From Actinomycetes bacterium (GTDB lineage Bacteria > Actinomycetota > Actinomycetes > Propionibacteriales > Nocardioidaceae), in NCBI GenBank assembly GCA_023417775.1, contig JAEZEJ010000119.1:24650-88649 (forward strand): a stretch of DNA of 64,000 nucleotides, in the 5' to 3' direction. The notes beneath the pieces are model-generated. The model made no database searches, was not told the DNA's origin, and worked only from the letters and a program-made list of their open reading frames with translations. Shown here piece after piece: positions 43,793 to 52,996 of the stretch. The first letter of the stretch is position 1; every line of letters starts with the position of its first letter. The translations under genes and the position numbers were made by a program.

Positions 43793-44482
43793 ATGGAGTT
43801 CGAGATGGACGATCTGACCGGCCTCGTGATGGAGCTGGCCGACTTCCCCGGTCTGGAGAAGTCCGTGGAGCGCATCACCGAGACGGCACGCTGGCTCTTC
43901 GAGGCCGATGACGCCGGCATCACACTGATCCGTGGCAAGCGCCTGGAGACCATCGGCCCGACGCAGCTCATCGCGCTCCAGGCCGACGAGCTGCAACACG
44001 AGTTGCGCGAAGGTCCCTGTGTCGACGCGGCCACCGAGCAGCAGCTGGTGATCTCGGACGATCCGGCGGACGATGCGCGATGGCCGCGGTGGGGTCCGGG
44101 GATCTCCGATCTCGGCATCCGCAGTGTGGTCGCGGTCGACCTCGTCACCGAGAACCGCCGTTTCGGCGCGTTGAACCTCTATGGGCGCCGTCATGAGCAG
44201 TTCGCCGGTCTCGATCACGACGAGCTACGGCTCTTCTCCCAGCATGTGACCGCCTCGCTGGCCGCGGCGAAGGCGGTCGACTCGCTCGAGACCGCCCTCG
44301 CACAGCGCACCGCGATCGGCCGCGCCGAGGGCATCCTGATGGAGCGCTTCTCGATCGACGCGGTCGCGGCCTTCGCGGTCTTGAAGCGGGCATCCCAGCA
44401 GTCGAATGTCAAGATCGGCGAGATCTCGCGGCTATTGGCCGATGAGGGAGATGATTCCTATATCCGCGGCGACGATCGCTGA
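43793..44482 (+). CDS. GAF-ANTAR RNA-binding regulator
   Basis: This 229-residue protein has a GAF domain (VERITETARWLFEADDAGITLI, DLGIRSVVAVDLVTENRRFGALNLYG) and an ANTAR domain (LAQRTAIGRAEGILMERFSI, AFAVLKRASQQSNVKIGEISRLL). ATG 43793 follows a very strong AAGGAGG site. It is divergent from the other GAF-ANTAR gene, and the two are related in layout but clearly diverged, especially in the GAF domain. The ligand is unknown. Confidence 0.93.
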   Translation: MEFEMDDLTGLVMELADFPGLEKSVERITETARWLFEADDAGITLIRGKRLETIGPTQLIALQADELQHELREGPCVDAATEQQLVISDDPADDARWPRWGPGISDLGIRSVVAVDLVTENRRFGALNLYGRRHEQFAGLDHDELRLFSQHVTASLAAAKAVDSLETALAQRTAIGRAEGILMERFSIDAVAAFAVLKRASQQSNVKIGEISRLLADEGDDSYIRGDDR

Positions 44483-44614
44483 GTCGGCTGCGCGCCCGCG
44501 CGCGTAACAGCACGGCTCCGAGCGGGCGGGGTGCGGTGATCGTCCCGTCCGATGCCGGGACTCGTTAGCGTGGCAGCACTCAGATTCGCCTCCCGAGACG
44601 AAGGAGTCACCACC

Positions 44615-45238
44615 ATGAACGACACCAATCCGATCCTCGCCCGTCTCTATGCGCTGAAGGACGCCGATGAGGCCCGTGAGGTGTATGACGCCTGGGCCGC
44701 CGACTACGATCACGACACGGTCGACGACATGGGCTACGTCGCCCCCGCCCTCGCCGCCGAGGCGCTGGCCGAGCGCATCTCCGACGGTGCCAGGGTGCTG
44801 GACGCCGGATGCGGCACCGGTCTGGTCGGAGCAGAGCTCGCCCGGCGCCGTCAGACGGTCCTCGACGGCGTGGATCTCTCACCGGGAATGCTGGAGCGCG
44901 CCCGCGCCCGCGAGGTCTACCGCAGCCTGGAGACCGCCGACTTGACGCGGTCGCTCCCGATCGCGGACGACGCGTACGACGCGGTGATCTGCGTCGGCAC
45001 GCTGACCGGCGGACACGTGGGGCCCGGTGTGCTCGCCGAGTTCGTACGCATCACGGCACCCGGAGGGGTGATCGTCGCGACGGTGCACTCCCATGTCTGG
45101 GAGGACGGCGGGTATCGCGCGGAGATCGACCGCCTCGTCGACGGGGGAGCGGTGCAGGCCGCAGTGCGGGAACGGCCCTATCACGTGCGCGAGCAGATGA
45201 GCTGTCGGCTGTGCGTGCTGACCCCGGAAGCAATGTGA
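44615..45238 (+). CDS. Class I SAM-dependent methyltransferase
   Basis: This 207-residue protein has motif I VLDAGCGTGLVGAEL, the acidic DGVDLSPGMLERAR, and ICVGTLTGGHVGPGVLAEFVRITAPGGVIVATV as motifs II-III. The N-terminal VYDAWAADYDHDTVDDMGY is typical of small-molecule methyltransferases of the UbiE-like group. AAGGAG precedes ATG 44615. The substrate is unknown. The stop codon lies inside the left arm of a perfect inverted repeat. Confidence 0.9.
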   Translation: MNDTNPILARLYALKDADEAREVYDAWAADYDHDTVDDMGYVAPALAAEALAERISDGARVLDAGCGTGLVGAELARRRQTVLDGVDLSPGMLERARAREVYRSLETADLTRSLPIADDAYDAVICVGTLTGGHVGPGVLAEFVRITAPGGVIVATVHSHVWEDGGYRAEIDRLVDGGAVQAAVRERPYHVREQMSCRLCVLTPEAM

Positions 45239-45259
45239 CAGTCTAAATGTCACATTGCT
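45229..45259. promoter_or_regulatory. Perfect 12-bp inverted repeat upstream of the diiron oxygenase operon
   Basis: AGCAATGTGACA (45229-45240) and TGTCACATTGCT (45248-45259) flank 7 bases. There is no T-run after it, and the TTGACA of a likely promoter begins 2 bases downstream. A regulator binding site for the following operon is more likely than a terminator for the preceding gene, although it could also form a hairpin at that gene's 3' end. Confidence 0.65.
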
Positions 45260-45260
45260 G

Positions 45261-45289
45261 TTGACAGCATGTCGGCGGTGGCCGAGGAT
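45261..45289 (+). promoter_or_regulatory. Predicted promoter of the diiron oxygenase-fprB operon
   Basis: A consensus TTGACA (45261-45266) is followed after 17 bases by GAGGAT (45284-45289), about 55 bases upstream of the oxygenase ATG. The -10 match is modest. The inverted repeat at 45229-45259 ends 2 bases before the -35. Confidence 0.5.
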
Positions 45290-45345
45290 GGCGATAAGTG
45301 CCAGCACCCGGCCGGCGACCAGGACCGGGGGACGAGGAGACGGCC

Positions 45346-46380
45346 ATGACCACCGACGCCACCGATCGACTGCTGCTCGACCAGATCGACTGGGATGCCC
45401 CGGAGATTCCCGATGGCCTCAGCGATGCCGACTACGATGACGTGCTCCACCGGCTGTCCGTCGCCTCCGTCGAGCGGCACTTCGACGCCTTCGCCGACAT
45501 CGACTGGGATCACCCGGACTTCGAGATCCGCCACGATGACCCGCGCTGGCGGCTGCCCGAGGCCGATCCGCTCGGCGGCAGCGACTGGTACGGGGCACAA
45601 CCGCTGGACAAGCAGATCGCCATAGGCCTGTGGCGGCAGTCCAATATCTTCAAGGTCGGCTGGCAGTTCGAGAGCATCCTGGTCCGAGGCATCCTGCAGT
45701 ACAACTTCAGCTTGCCCAATGCTTCGACCGAATACCGGTACCTCATGCATGAGGCGACCGAGGAGTGCCACCACATCCAGATGTTCCACGAGGCCGTCAA
45801 GAGGATCGGCATCGAGGTCACCGGCATGCCGCGCTGGATCCGCGCCGTCAGCCCGCTGATCCCCTTGGTGGCCCACCGGATACCCGTCGTCTTCTTCATC
45901 GGCGTGCTCGCGGGCGAGGAGCCGATCGATCACCTGCAGAAGGCGGTCTTGCGCAGTCGTCGCGAGTCGCACCCGGTCATGGGCCGCATCATGGAGATCC
46001 ACGTGGCCGAGGAGGCGCGACATATCTCCTTCGCCCACGAGTTCATCCGCCGCCATGCCCCGCGGCTGGGGCGCATCTCGCGGTTCACGGTCTCGCTGCT
46101 CCTCCCGGTCATCATGCGCGTCCTCGGCGACGCCATCTTGATCCCGCCCAAGGAGTTCCAGCGCCGATTCGACATCCCCGAGGGACTCATCGAGGAGCTC
46201 TACACCGACTCCGAGGCGGCCGAACGCTTCCTCGGCGACACCTTCGCCGATGTGCGCATGCTGGCCGAGGAGTCGGGCCTGATGAACCCCGTCAGCCGTC
46301 GTCTCTGGAAGCGCCTGCGGATGCTGGGCCGTCGCCCGTCGCGCTTCCGCAGCGAGCCTCCGACGGCCTTCGCCGCCTGA
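45346..46380 (+). CDS. AurF-like diiron oxygenase
   Basis: This 344-residue protein has two carboxylate-histidine diiron segments, MHEATEECHHIQMFHEAV (about residue 140) and MEIHVAEEARHISFAHEFI (about residue 225). They match the AurF/diiron N-oxygenase family, which oxidises amines or related groups with O2. ATG 45346 follows GAGGAGACGG. The fprB gene starts 9 bases downstream, so FprB very probably supplies electrons. The same gene order (Rv0885-Rv0886) is known in M. tuberculosis. The substrate is unknown. Confidence 0.9.
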   Translation: MTTDATDRLLLDQIDWDAPEIPDGLSDADYDDVLHRLSVASVERHFDAFADIDWDHPDFEIRHDDPRWRLPEADPLGGSDWYGAQPLDKQIAIGLWRQSNIFKVGWQFESILVRGILQYNFSLPNASTEYRYLMHEATEECHHIQMFHEAVKRIGIEVTGMPRWIRAVSPLIPLVAHRIPVVFFIGVLAGEEPIDHLQKAVLRSRRESHPVMGRIMEIHVAEEARHISFAHEFIRRHAPRLGRISRFTVSLLLPVIMRVLGDAILIPPKEFQRRFDIPEGLIEELYTDSEAAERFLGDTFADVRMLAEESGLMNPVSRRLWKRLRMLGRRPSRFRSEPPTAFAA

Positions 46381-46389
46381 GCGCCGCGC

Positions 46390-48105
46390 ATGCCCCACGT
46401 CGTCACCCGGTCCTGCTGCGGCGACGCCTCGTGCGTCTACGCCTGCCCGGTCAACTGCATCCACCCCACACCGGACGAGCCCGGCTTCGCGACCGCGGAG
46501 ATGCTGTACATCGACCCCGCATCGTGTGTCGACTGCGGCGCCTGTGTGAGCGCCTGCCCGGTCGGGGCGATCAAGCACCACACCAAGCTCACCGATGCCG
46601 AGCTGCCCTTCCTGGAGATCAACCAGCTGTTCCATGCGGACCCGGAGCCACGTCCTCCTCAGGCGCCCACACCGGTGCATGAGCCCCTGCGTACGGGCGG
46701 GGCCACGCTGCGCGTCGCCGTCGTGGGCGCCGGCCCGGCCGGACTCTACGCCGCCGACGAGCTGCTGAAGCATGAGGCCGTCGAGGTGACGGTGATCGAC
46801 CGGTTGCCGACCCCGCACGGGCTGGTCCGTGCGGGGGTCGCCCCCGATCACCCCGATACCAAGGCGGTGGCCGAGCTATTCGCCAAGATCGAGGAGCAGC
46901 CGGGATTCTCCTACGCCCTCGGCGTCGATATCGGCACGGATGTCACGCACGAGGGCCTGCTACGCCACTGCGATGCCGTCGTCTATGCCACGGGAGCATC
47001 CGCCGATGCACGACTCGGGATCCCCGGCGAGGACCTCCCGGGCAGCCGTCCGGCGACGAGTCTCGTCGGATGGATCAACGGTCATCCCGCCCACGCGGAG
47101 GCCGATGTCTCACTGGCCACCGACCGTGTCGTGATCATCGGCAACGGCAATGTCGCACTGGACATCGCCCGGCTGCTGGCCACGGATCCGAACCGGCTCG
47201 CCCCGACCGATATCTCGGATCGAGCCTTGGCCACGTTGCGCACATCGCAGGTGCGACAGATCGACATCGTCGCGCGGCGCGGGGCGGCGCAGGCCGCCTG
47301 CACGCTGCCCGAGCTGACCAGCCTGGCGCAGCGCGAGGATCTCGTCGTCACCGTCGAGGGAGATCTGCACCTCGACGACGAGACCGCGCGAGCCCGGGGC
47401 GAGGATCGGCTCGATCCGCTCCTGGAGCACAAGATCGCGCTCTTCGAGCGGCTGGCCGCTCGACGAGACCCCGGGGACGACCGACCACGCATCGTCTTCC
47501 GGTTCGGGCTCACTCCGCGGGAGCTGGAGGGCACCGATGAGGTCGAGCGGATCCTGCTGGCCGAGAACTCCGTCCGGCGCGTCGACGGCAGGGTGACCGC
47601 CGAGCCGACCGGCCGGGAGCTCTCGATCGAGACCTCGCTGGTGCTGAGATCGGTCGGCTACCGCGGTGTCCAGCTCACGGATCTGCCCTTCGATCCCACG
47701 ACGGGCACCGTCCCCCACGAGGCCGGCCGGGTGATCCATGGCGCTGCGGTGGTTCCGTCGACCTATGTCACCGGCTGGATCAAGCGCGGGCCCTCGGGCT
47801 ATATCGGCACGAACAAGACCGATGCGCAGGAGACGGTCGCGAGCCTCGTGGCCGATGTCAACGGGGGGCGTCTACGGCTCGATACGTCGCCGCGCGAGCG
47901 CCTGACGGCATTTCTCACCCGTACGATCCCCGGTGTCGTCGATCTGCGCACCTGGCGAGCGATCGAGCGATTCGAGCGGGCACGAGGAGCCGCGGCGCAG
48001 CGTTCGCGTCGCAAGATCGCCGAGCCGGAGCTCATCGCTGCCGTGACGGAGCGCATCGGCCGCCCGTCGAGGCCGGCCGGCGTACTGCCCGACCGGCCGC
48101 GCTGA
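46390..48105 (+). CDS. fprB: Ferredoxin/ferredoxin-NADP reductase fusion (FprB)
   Basis: This 571-residue protein has an N-terminal ferredoxin domain with Cys sets CCGDASCVYACPVNC and CVDCGACVSACPVGA. It is followed by an adrenodoxin-reductase-like domain: FAD site VAVVGAGPAGLYAADEL, NADP site VVIIGNGNVALDIARLL, and the late GWIKRGPSGYIGTNKTDAQETV. This is the FprB architecture of mycobacteria. It transfers electrons from NADPH through FAD to its own iron-sulfur clusters and on to a partner, here most likely the AurF-like oxygenase immediately upstream. Confidence 0.95.
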   Translation: MPHVVTRSCCGDASCVYACPVNCIHPTPDEPGFATAEMLYIDPASCVDCGACVSACPVGAIKHHTKLTDAELPFLEINQLFHADPEPRPPQAPTPVHEPLRTGGATLRVAVVGAGPAGLYAADELLKHEAVEVTVIDRLPTPHGLVRAGVAPDHPDTKAVAELFAKIEEQPGFSYALGVDIGTDVTHEGLLRHCDAVVYATGASADARLGIPGEDLPGSRPATSLVGWINGHPAHAEADVSLATDRVVIIGNGNVALDIARLLATDPNRLAPTDISDRALATLRTSQVRQIDIVARRGAAQAACTLPELTSLAQREDLVVTVEGDLHLDDETARARGEDRLDPLLEHKIALFERLAARRDPGDDRPRIVFRFGLTPRELEGTDEVERILLAENSVRRVDGRVTAEPTGRELSIETSLVLRSVGYRGVQLTDLPFDPTTGTVPHEAGRVIHGAAVVPSTYVTGWIKRGPSGYIGTNKTDAQETVASLVADVNGGRLRLDTSPRERLTAFLTRTIPGVVDLRTWRAIERFERARGAAAQRSRRKIAEPELIAAVTERIGRPSRPAGVLPDRPR

Positions 48106-48232
48106 TCCTGCCTCGGGGCCGCGTCCGTGGTCCGGTCGGGGGAGCCTGCGTGATCACCTCGGATGGTCTCGTCGAGAGAGCCTGTCGTGCTGGAACGCCG
48201 ATGGCTACCATCTGCTCGAATGAGGAGCGTGC

Positions 48233-50770
48233 GTGGACCGTCAAGAGCATCGACATCATCGATCCGTCCTGGCCCGGCCCCGGCTGCTGAGCCGTCTGGA
48301 CGGCGCGGACGGACGTGTCGTGGTCCTGCGGGCCGAAGGCGGGGCGGGTAAGACGACCCTGGCCTCGAGCTGGGCCGAGCACCTCGACGATGACCTCGTC
48401 TGGGTGTCGCTCGATGAGGCGACCCGGGGCCGATCGTCCTTCTGGCACCGGATGCTCCTCACCCTGCGCGCCGCACAGGTGCTCCCCGACACGATCTCGC
48501 TCGAGCAGCACCTGGAGGACTACCTCGCACCCGACCTCGTGCCGGGCCTGCTCGCCGATCAGCTGCGGCGACGCCGGCGACTGGTACTGGTGGTCGATGA
48601 CCTTCATCACGCCGACACGGGTGCGGTGGACGACCTCGTCTGGGTCGCCGAGCGGGTCCCGTCGCTCTTCCTGGTCGTCACCACGCGGGTGCGCACGGCG
48701 CTGGAGGACCCGATCACCGTGGCCCGGCTGGGTGTCACCGTCATCGGATCAACGGAGCTCGCGGTGACGACTGACGAGATCGGACTGCTCGCGACCTCGC
48801 CCGACTGGCATCCGACGGCTGCCGAGAAGGCGCTGGTCGCCAGCATCACCCACGGGAACGCGTTGGCGGTCCGCCTCGCCTTGGCCGCTCTGCGTGAGGT
48901 GGACGAGCGCGGCGAGGCGCGAGAAGCCGTCGTCGAGCGGCTGACCCATGTCGCCGCGCGCGATCTGATGCCGGTGTTCGCGCGGGACGCCGATCGCCGT
49001 GCCGCCCAGCTGTGGGCGCTCTCACCCGGCGTCGACGCCGTACTCGCGCAGGCACTGAGCGGCGGTGAACGCACAGCGGAATCGCTTGCGCGCTTCGAGG
49101 GCGATGGCCTGGGCACCGTGACGCTGCGGGGTGGCCGCGCGGTCTTCCGCTTCCACGCGCTCATCGAGTCCGCGCTCGCTCGCGAGGCGGCAGCGGAGCT
49201 GTCTGCGGCCGCGCTCCGTGCCGCCCGACGGGTGGCGGCGGCGCACCATGCGGAGTGGGGCGATCCCATCGATGTCGTGCGACTGCTGCTCGAGGCCCAG
49301 GATGACGATGCGCTCTGGCGCTTCTTCGCCCAGCGATTCAGCGAGCTCAGCGTGCATCGCGTCGACGATCTGATCGAGGTTCTCGGGCGGGCGGGGGAGA
49401 CGCGCCTGATCTCCGGCGGCACCACAGCGATCGTGCTCGCGGTGGCGTTGAGCGAGCGCGCGGTGCTCGCGACGGAGCGGATCAGGCGACTCGTCGACGG
49501 GGGTCTGCGGGCGCTGGACACCCGGGCGGCGGAGCTCGGCGACTACTGGACCCGGCTGGCGCGCTTCGCCGGCCTGCGGGCGGCTCGCCGGTACGACGAT
49601 GCGGCGGCGGCCGGTGACGCGCTGGTGGCGGTCATGAGCAACGGGGCCGTGCTCGACCGTGCGGGTGCCGGTGAGGCGGTCTACACCGGCTTGCTGCAGG
49701 TGGTGATCACCGATGTCCTCGCAGGGCGATACGACATCGCCCGCCGGCGAGCGGCGCGCCTCGTCGATGATCCGCACGGTGGTCGGCGGCGCCACCGGCA
49801 GAGCCTCTTCTCCTCTGTCGAGGCGGTCGACGGCGAGATCGCGCTGGCGCGAGCGGCGATCGCCGAGCTGAGTGCCGATGCATCGTCGCGCTGGCGCGAG
49901 ACGCTCCGCGCGACCGGGTGGCACATCGGCCGCGCGATCCTGGCGATCGAGGACGGACGGTCCGATGATGCCGAGGAGGCGCTGGCGGAGCTCGAGATCC
50001 GGCGCCCCTATTCCGAGCACTGGCCGGTCGAGCTGCGAGTCCGCGCGCGGGCGCGCCTCGTGGACGGTCGTGCCGAGGAGGGGCTCGCCGAGCTGAATCG
50101 GGCGATGCTGCGGCTCCCCGCGCGGGCGGCGAGCGCTGCGCTGGCCTCCGCGCTGTCCGCGGCACAAGCCGAGCTCGCGATCGCAGCGGGCCGTCTGGAG
50201 GAGGCCGCCGAGATCCTGGCGGACGCCCAGCCGGGCCCGTGGGTCGCGCTCGCGGTGGCCCGGTGGCGACTGGCGCAGGGCGATGCCGCGCGGGTGGTGC
50301 GCGAGCTCGGGCGGATCGACCAGGCGGCTCACGGGCCGCGGTTGGCCGCCGAGCTCGAGGTGCTGATGGCGACCGCCCTGGAACAGGCGGGCCAGCCCGC
50401 GAGCGCGGACGAGGCCATGGGTCGCGCGCTGGCCGTGATCGACGAGAAGGGCCTGCCCACGGCGCTGCGGCTCGCCCCACGGATCGTCGTCGACATCCTG
50501 CTCGTCCGGGCCGGCCGCGCGCCTCTCGGCGCTCGGCTCATGGCACCCTTCTCCACGCCCGCACCCGAGGAGATGCTGACGGCGCGGGAGCAGGCGGTGC
50601 TCGACGAGCTGGCCACGGAGCCCTCGGCCTCGCTCATCGCCGAGCGACTGTTCGTGTCCCCGAACACCGTCAAGACCCAGCTGCGCAGCCTCTACCGCAA
50701 GCTCGGTGCCTCCTCGCGGCAGGAGGCGCTCGACCGCGCTCGACGCCGGGGACTGGTCGGCCGCCGCTGA
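48233..50770 (+). CDS. MalT-type LuxR-family ATPase regulator (LAL-like)
   Basis: This 845-residue protein has an N-terminal P-loop ATPase (LRAEGGAGKTTLASSWAE, then LVLVVDDLHHAD), a long helical TPR-like middle and a C-terminal LuxR helix-turn-helix (LTAREQAVLDELATEPS, SLIAERLFVSPNTVKTQL, SLYRKLGASSRQEA). This is the layout of MalT and of LAL regulators. It is a transcriptional activator switched by ATP and a small-molecule or protein signal. GTG 48233 is the likely start. Its targets cannot be inferred from the neighbours. Confidence 0.92.
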   Translation: MDRQEHRHHRSVLARPRLLSRLDGADGRVVVLRAEGGAGKTTLASSWAEHLDDDLVWVSLDEATRGRSSFWHRMLLTLRAAQVLPDTISLEQHLEDYLAPDLVPGLLADQLRRRRRLVLVVDDLHHADTGAVDDLVWVAERVPSLFLVVTTRVRTALEDPITVARLGVTVIGSTELAVTTDEIGLLATSPDWHPTAAEKALVASITHGNALAVRLALAALREVDERGEAREAVVERLTHVAARDLMPVFARDADRRAAQLWALSPGVDAVLAQALSGGERTAESLARFEGDGLGTVTLRGGRAVFRFHALIESALAREAAAELSAAALRAARRVAAAHHAEWGDPIDVVRLLLEAQDDDALWRFFAQRFSELSVHRVDDLIEVLGRAGETRLISGGTTAIVLAVALSERAVLATERIRRLVDGGLRALDTRAAELGDYWTRLARFAGLRAARRYDDAAAAGDALVAVMSNGAVLDRAGAGEAVYTGLLQVVITDVLAGRYDIARRRAARLVDDPHGGRRRHRQSLFSSVEAVDGEIALARAAIAELSADASSRWRETLRATGWHIGRAILAIEDGRSDDAEEALAELEIRRPYSEHWPVELRVRARARLVDGRAEEGLAELNRAMLRLPARAASAALASALSAAQAELAIAAGRLEEAAEILADAQPGPWVALAVARWRLAQGDAARVVRELGRIDQAAHGPRLAAELEVLMATALEQAGQPASADEAMGRALAVIDEKGLPTALRLAPRIVVDILLVRAGRAPLGARLMAPFSTPAPEEMLTAREQAVLDELATEPSASLIAERLFVSPNTVKTQLRSLYRKLGASSRQEALDRARRRGLVGRR

Positions 50771-50800
50771 CCCGCACCGCACCGGTCCGGGACGAGCCCT

Positions 50801-51169
50801 CTATCGCCGACGGAAGCGGTCGAGCTCGCGCCGCTCCTTCTTGGTGGGGCGGCCCGTCCCCGGATCGCGACGAGGCATCGCGAGCCGCCACTCCCGTGGT
50901 TCCGGGGCGGGGGAATGGTCGACATAGCACTCACGGGCGATCGCGGCGCCGACCCGCTTGTCGAGCAGTCGCTCGACGACGACTACGCGCTCACCGGAGG
51001 GCGCGGTCGCCTCGACCCGATCGCCCACCACGATCCGTTGGGCGGGCTTGGCCCGCTTGCCGTTCACCTGCACCTTGCCGCCCTTGCACGCGTTCGAGGC
51101 CGCCGAACGACTGGGGAACAGGCGCACGGCCCAGACCCAGACATCGGCGCGGACGCTGCTCGGATCCAT
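50801..51169 (-). CDS. S4-domain RNA-binding protein (HslR-like)
   Basis: This 122-residue protein has an S4 domain (RADVWVWAVRLFPSRSAASNACKGGKVQVNGKRAKPAQRIVVGD, about residues 7-50) and a basic C-terminal tail (GRPTKKERRELDRFRRR). That is the layout of heat-shock protein 15/HslR, which binds free 50S subunits carrying peptidyl-tRNA. ATG 51169 starts 28 bases from the divergent start of another S4 gene. Confidence 0.92.
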   Translation of the reverse strand: MDPSSVRADVWVWAVRLFPSRSAASNACKGGKVQVNGKRAKPAQRIVVGDRVEATAPSGERVVVVERLLDKRVGAAIARECYVDHSPAPEPREWRLAMPRRDPGTGRPTKKERRELDRFRRR

Positions 51170-51197
51170 GGGCCGAGGATAGGGCACAGTAGAAGCC

Positions 51198-51440
51198 ATG
51201 GCCGAGAGCGAAGACATCCCCATCACCTCAGACGTCATCCGGCTGGGTCAGCTGCTGAAGTTCGCGGGCGTCGCCGAATCCGGCTCGCACGCCGCCGCGA
51301 TCATCGCCGACGGAGAGGTACGGGTCAACGGTGAGCCGGAGGCCCGCCGGGGCCGCCAGCTCGTGCCCGGCGATGTCGTCGCGATCGCCACGCCCGCCGG
51401 CACGCACGAACTGCGGGTGGTCACCGAGGAGCTGGAGTGA
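51198..51440 (+). CDS. Small S4-domain RNA-binding protein (YbcJ-like)
   Basis: This 80-residue protein consists almost only of an S4 domain: IRLGQLLKFAGVAESGSHAAAIIADGEVRVNGEPEARRGRQLVPGD. It matches the YbcJ/YaaA group of stand-alone S4 proteins, which bind structured RNA. It is divergent from the HslR-like gene. Confidence 0.92.
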   Translation: MAESEDIPITSDVIRLGQLLKFAGVAESGSHAAAIIADGEVRVNGEPEARRGRQLVPGDVVAIATPAGTHELRVVTEELE

Positions 51441-51488
51441 CGACGATCGCTCGCTGCCGCAACGGAAGGGGCGACCGCCCACCGCACC

Positions 51489-51911
51489 TCAGGTGAGCCG
51501 CTGGCGCCAGGACTCCGGGTCGGGAACGACGAAGGCGGCGGCATCGCCCATGCCCTGTGCGTCCCAGGTCACGACGAGCAGGGGTCGTGAGGCGGCACGG
51601 CCCATGAAGCTCGTGTCCACGGACACGGACGTGATCTCGGCTCGCGGTACTCGCACCTCGCGCTGGGGAGCGATCTGCACGAAGACCAGGCCGTCCTCGC
51701 CCAGGCCCAGCGTGCCCGGGCCGGGCCGCTGGTGCCGTCGTTCCGAGGCGAGCCCGAAGAGGGTCGCGGCCGTCGACTCGCTCACTCCGGCCGCGGCGAG
51801 CGCTCGCCGGTGCCCACGGCGCATCCGCGCCACGCGCAGGGCGCCGACGATCATCAGCGCCACGACCACCAGGCCGAGGGCGGCGAGCACGTACAGCACG
51901 ATGTCGAGCAT
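51489..51911 (-). CDS. Hypothetical membrane-anchored protein
   Basis: This 140-residue protein starts MLDIVLYVLAALGLVVVALMIVGAL, a single N-terminal membrane segment. A short cytoplasmic domain of strands follows (GTLGLGEDGLVFVQIAPQREVRVPRAEITSVSV), like PH-domain-type actinobacterial membrane proteins. The function is unknown. It is divergent from the pseudouridine synthase gene, with 46 bases between starts. Confidence 0.75.
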   Translation of the reverse strand: MLDIVLYVLAALGLVVVALMIVGALRVARMRRGHRRALAAAGVSESTAATLFGLASERRHQRPGPGTLGLGEDGLVFVQIAPQREVRVPRAEITSVSVDTSFMGRAASRPLLVVTWDAQGMGDAAAFVVPDPESWRQRLT

Positions 51912-51957
51912 GCGGTCATCTTGCCGCATCGGCGATCCGAACCCGTACGATGCCGGG

Positions 51958-52881
51958 GTGCCTCCCCGTTCTCCGCTGCCGTCACGGCACGGCCTGGATG
52001 CCGCCTGGCTGCGCACGCCCGATCGCGACCGCTCGGCCGATCCGCCCTGGGCGACGATGGGGGACTGGCTGAGATCGCGGCTGCCGGATCGGCTGGACGT
52101 CGAGGGCATGCTCGCGGATCGACGTTTCGTCTACGACAGCGGCCGCCCGGTCGGCGCCGGCGACGCCTATCTACCGCACACCTTCGTGTGGTTCCATCGG
52201 GATCTGCGCGACGAGGTCCCGGTGCCGGGAGCCCTGCCGATCCTGTATCGCGACGACCGGATCGTGGTCGTCGACAAGCCGCCGTTCTTGGCGACCATCC
52301 CTCGGGGGCGCCACATCCGAGAGAGCGTCGTGGTCAGGATGCGCGCGGAGCTGGGACTGCCGGAGCTCACACCGGCCCACCGGCTCGACCGGATCACCTC
52401 GGGGGTCCTCGTGCTGGTCGCCGAACGACGTTGGCGCGGTGCCTATCAGACCTTGTTCCAGCAGCGTCGCGTCGAGAAGGTCTATCGAGCGCTCGCGCCC
52501 GTGGACGAGAGCCTCGTGACCCCTCGAACCGTGCGCAACCACATCCAGAAGACGCGCGGGGACTGGCGCGCCCAGGTGGTGGAGGACGCACCGGTGAACG
52601 CCGAGACCGAGTTGACGCTGGAGTCGCGGATCGACGGACACGGCGTCTACCGGCTCCTCCCGCGCACGGGGCGTACCCATCAGCTGCGTCTGCACCTCGC
52701 CGGTCTCGGCCTGCCGATCGTCGACGACCCCCTCTATCCGAGCATCACCCCCACCGACCCCGACGACTTCTCCCGGCCCTTGCAGCTGCTGGCCAGCGAA
52801 CTGTCCTTCGACGACCCGGTGGACGGCTCGCCCCGCCACTACGCGAGTGCTCGCCGGCTGCCGCTGCGGCCGGAACAGTAG
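51958..52881 (+). CDS. RluA-family pseudouridine synthase
   Basis: This 307-residue protein has the RluA catalytic motif HRLDRITSGVLVL with the active-site Asp (about residue 144), preceded by ILYRDDRIVVVDKPPFLATIP and followed by LPRTGRTHQLRLHLAGLGLPIVDDPLY. It isomerises uridine to pseudouridine in rRNA or tRNA. The N-terminal 90 residues are an extension rather than an S4 domain. GTG 51958 was chosen as the first in-frame start after GGG. Confidence 0.93.
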   Translation: MPPRSPLPSRHGLDAAWLRTPDRDRSADPPWATMGDWLRSRLPDRLDVEGMLADRRFVYDSGRPVGAGDAYLPHTFVWFHRDLRDEVPVPGALPILYRDDRIVVVDKPPFLATIPRGRHIRESVVVRMRAELGLPELTPAHRLDRITSGVLVLVAERRWRGAYQTLFQQRRVEKVYRALAPVDESLVTPRTVRNHIQKTRGDWRAQVVEDAPVNAETELTLESRIDGHGVYRLLPRTGRTHQLRLHLAGLGLPIVDDPLYPSITPTDPDDFSRPLQLLASELSFDDPVDGSPRHYASARRLPLRPEQ

Positions 52882-52996
52882 AGCTTCGGCGACGGATCTG
52901 AAAAAGTTCTCACGATGATGTCGATCCGGTGATGCGTCGTTCGACGTCTGGGTAGAGGATGCCGACAGACGGTGTCCCGACGAAGGGATCACACCC

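Noticed and set aside
45229..45259. A CRP-type TGTGA-N6-TCACA site
   Set aside because: The TGTGA and TCACA half-sites are 11 bases apart, not 6, so it is a different palindrome.
45250..46851. A 533-codon open frame on the minus strand opposite the diiron oxygenase and FprB genes
   Set aside because: It is an antisense shadow produced by GC-rich third positions. It has no domain, and the plus-strand proteins are clearly recognisable.
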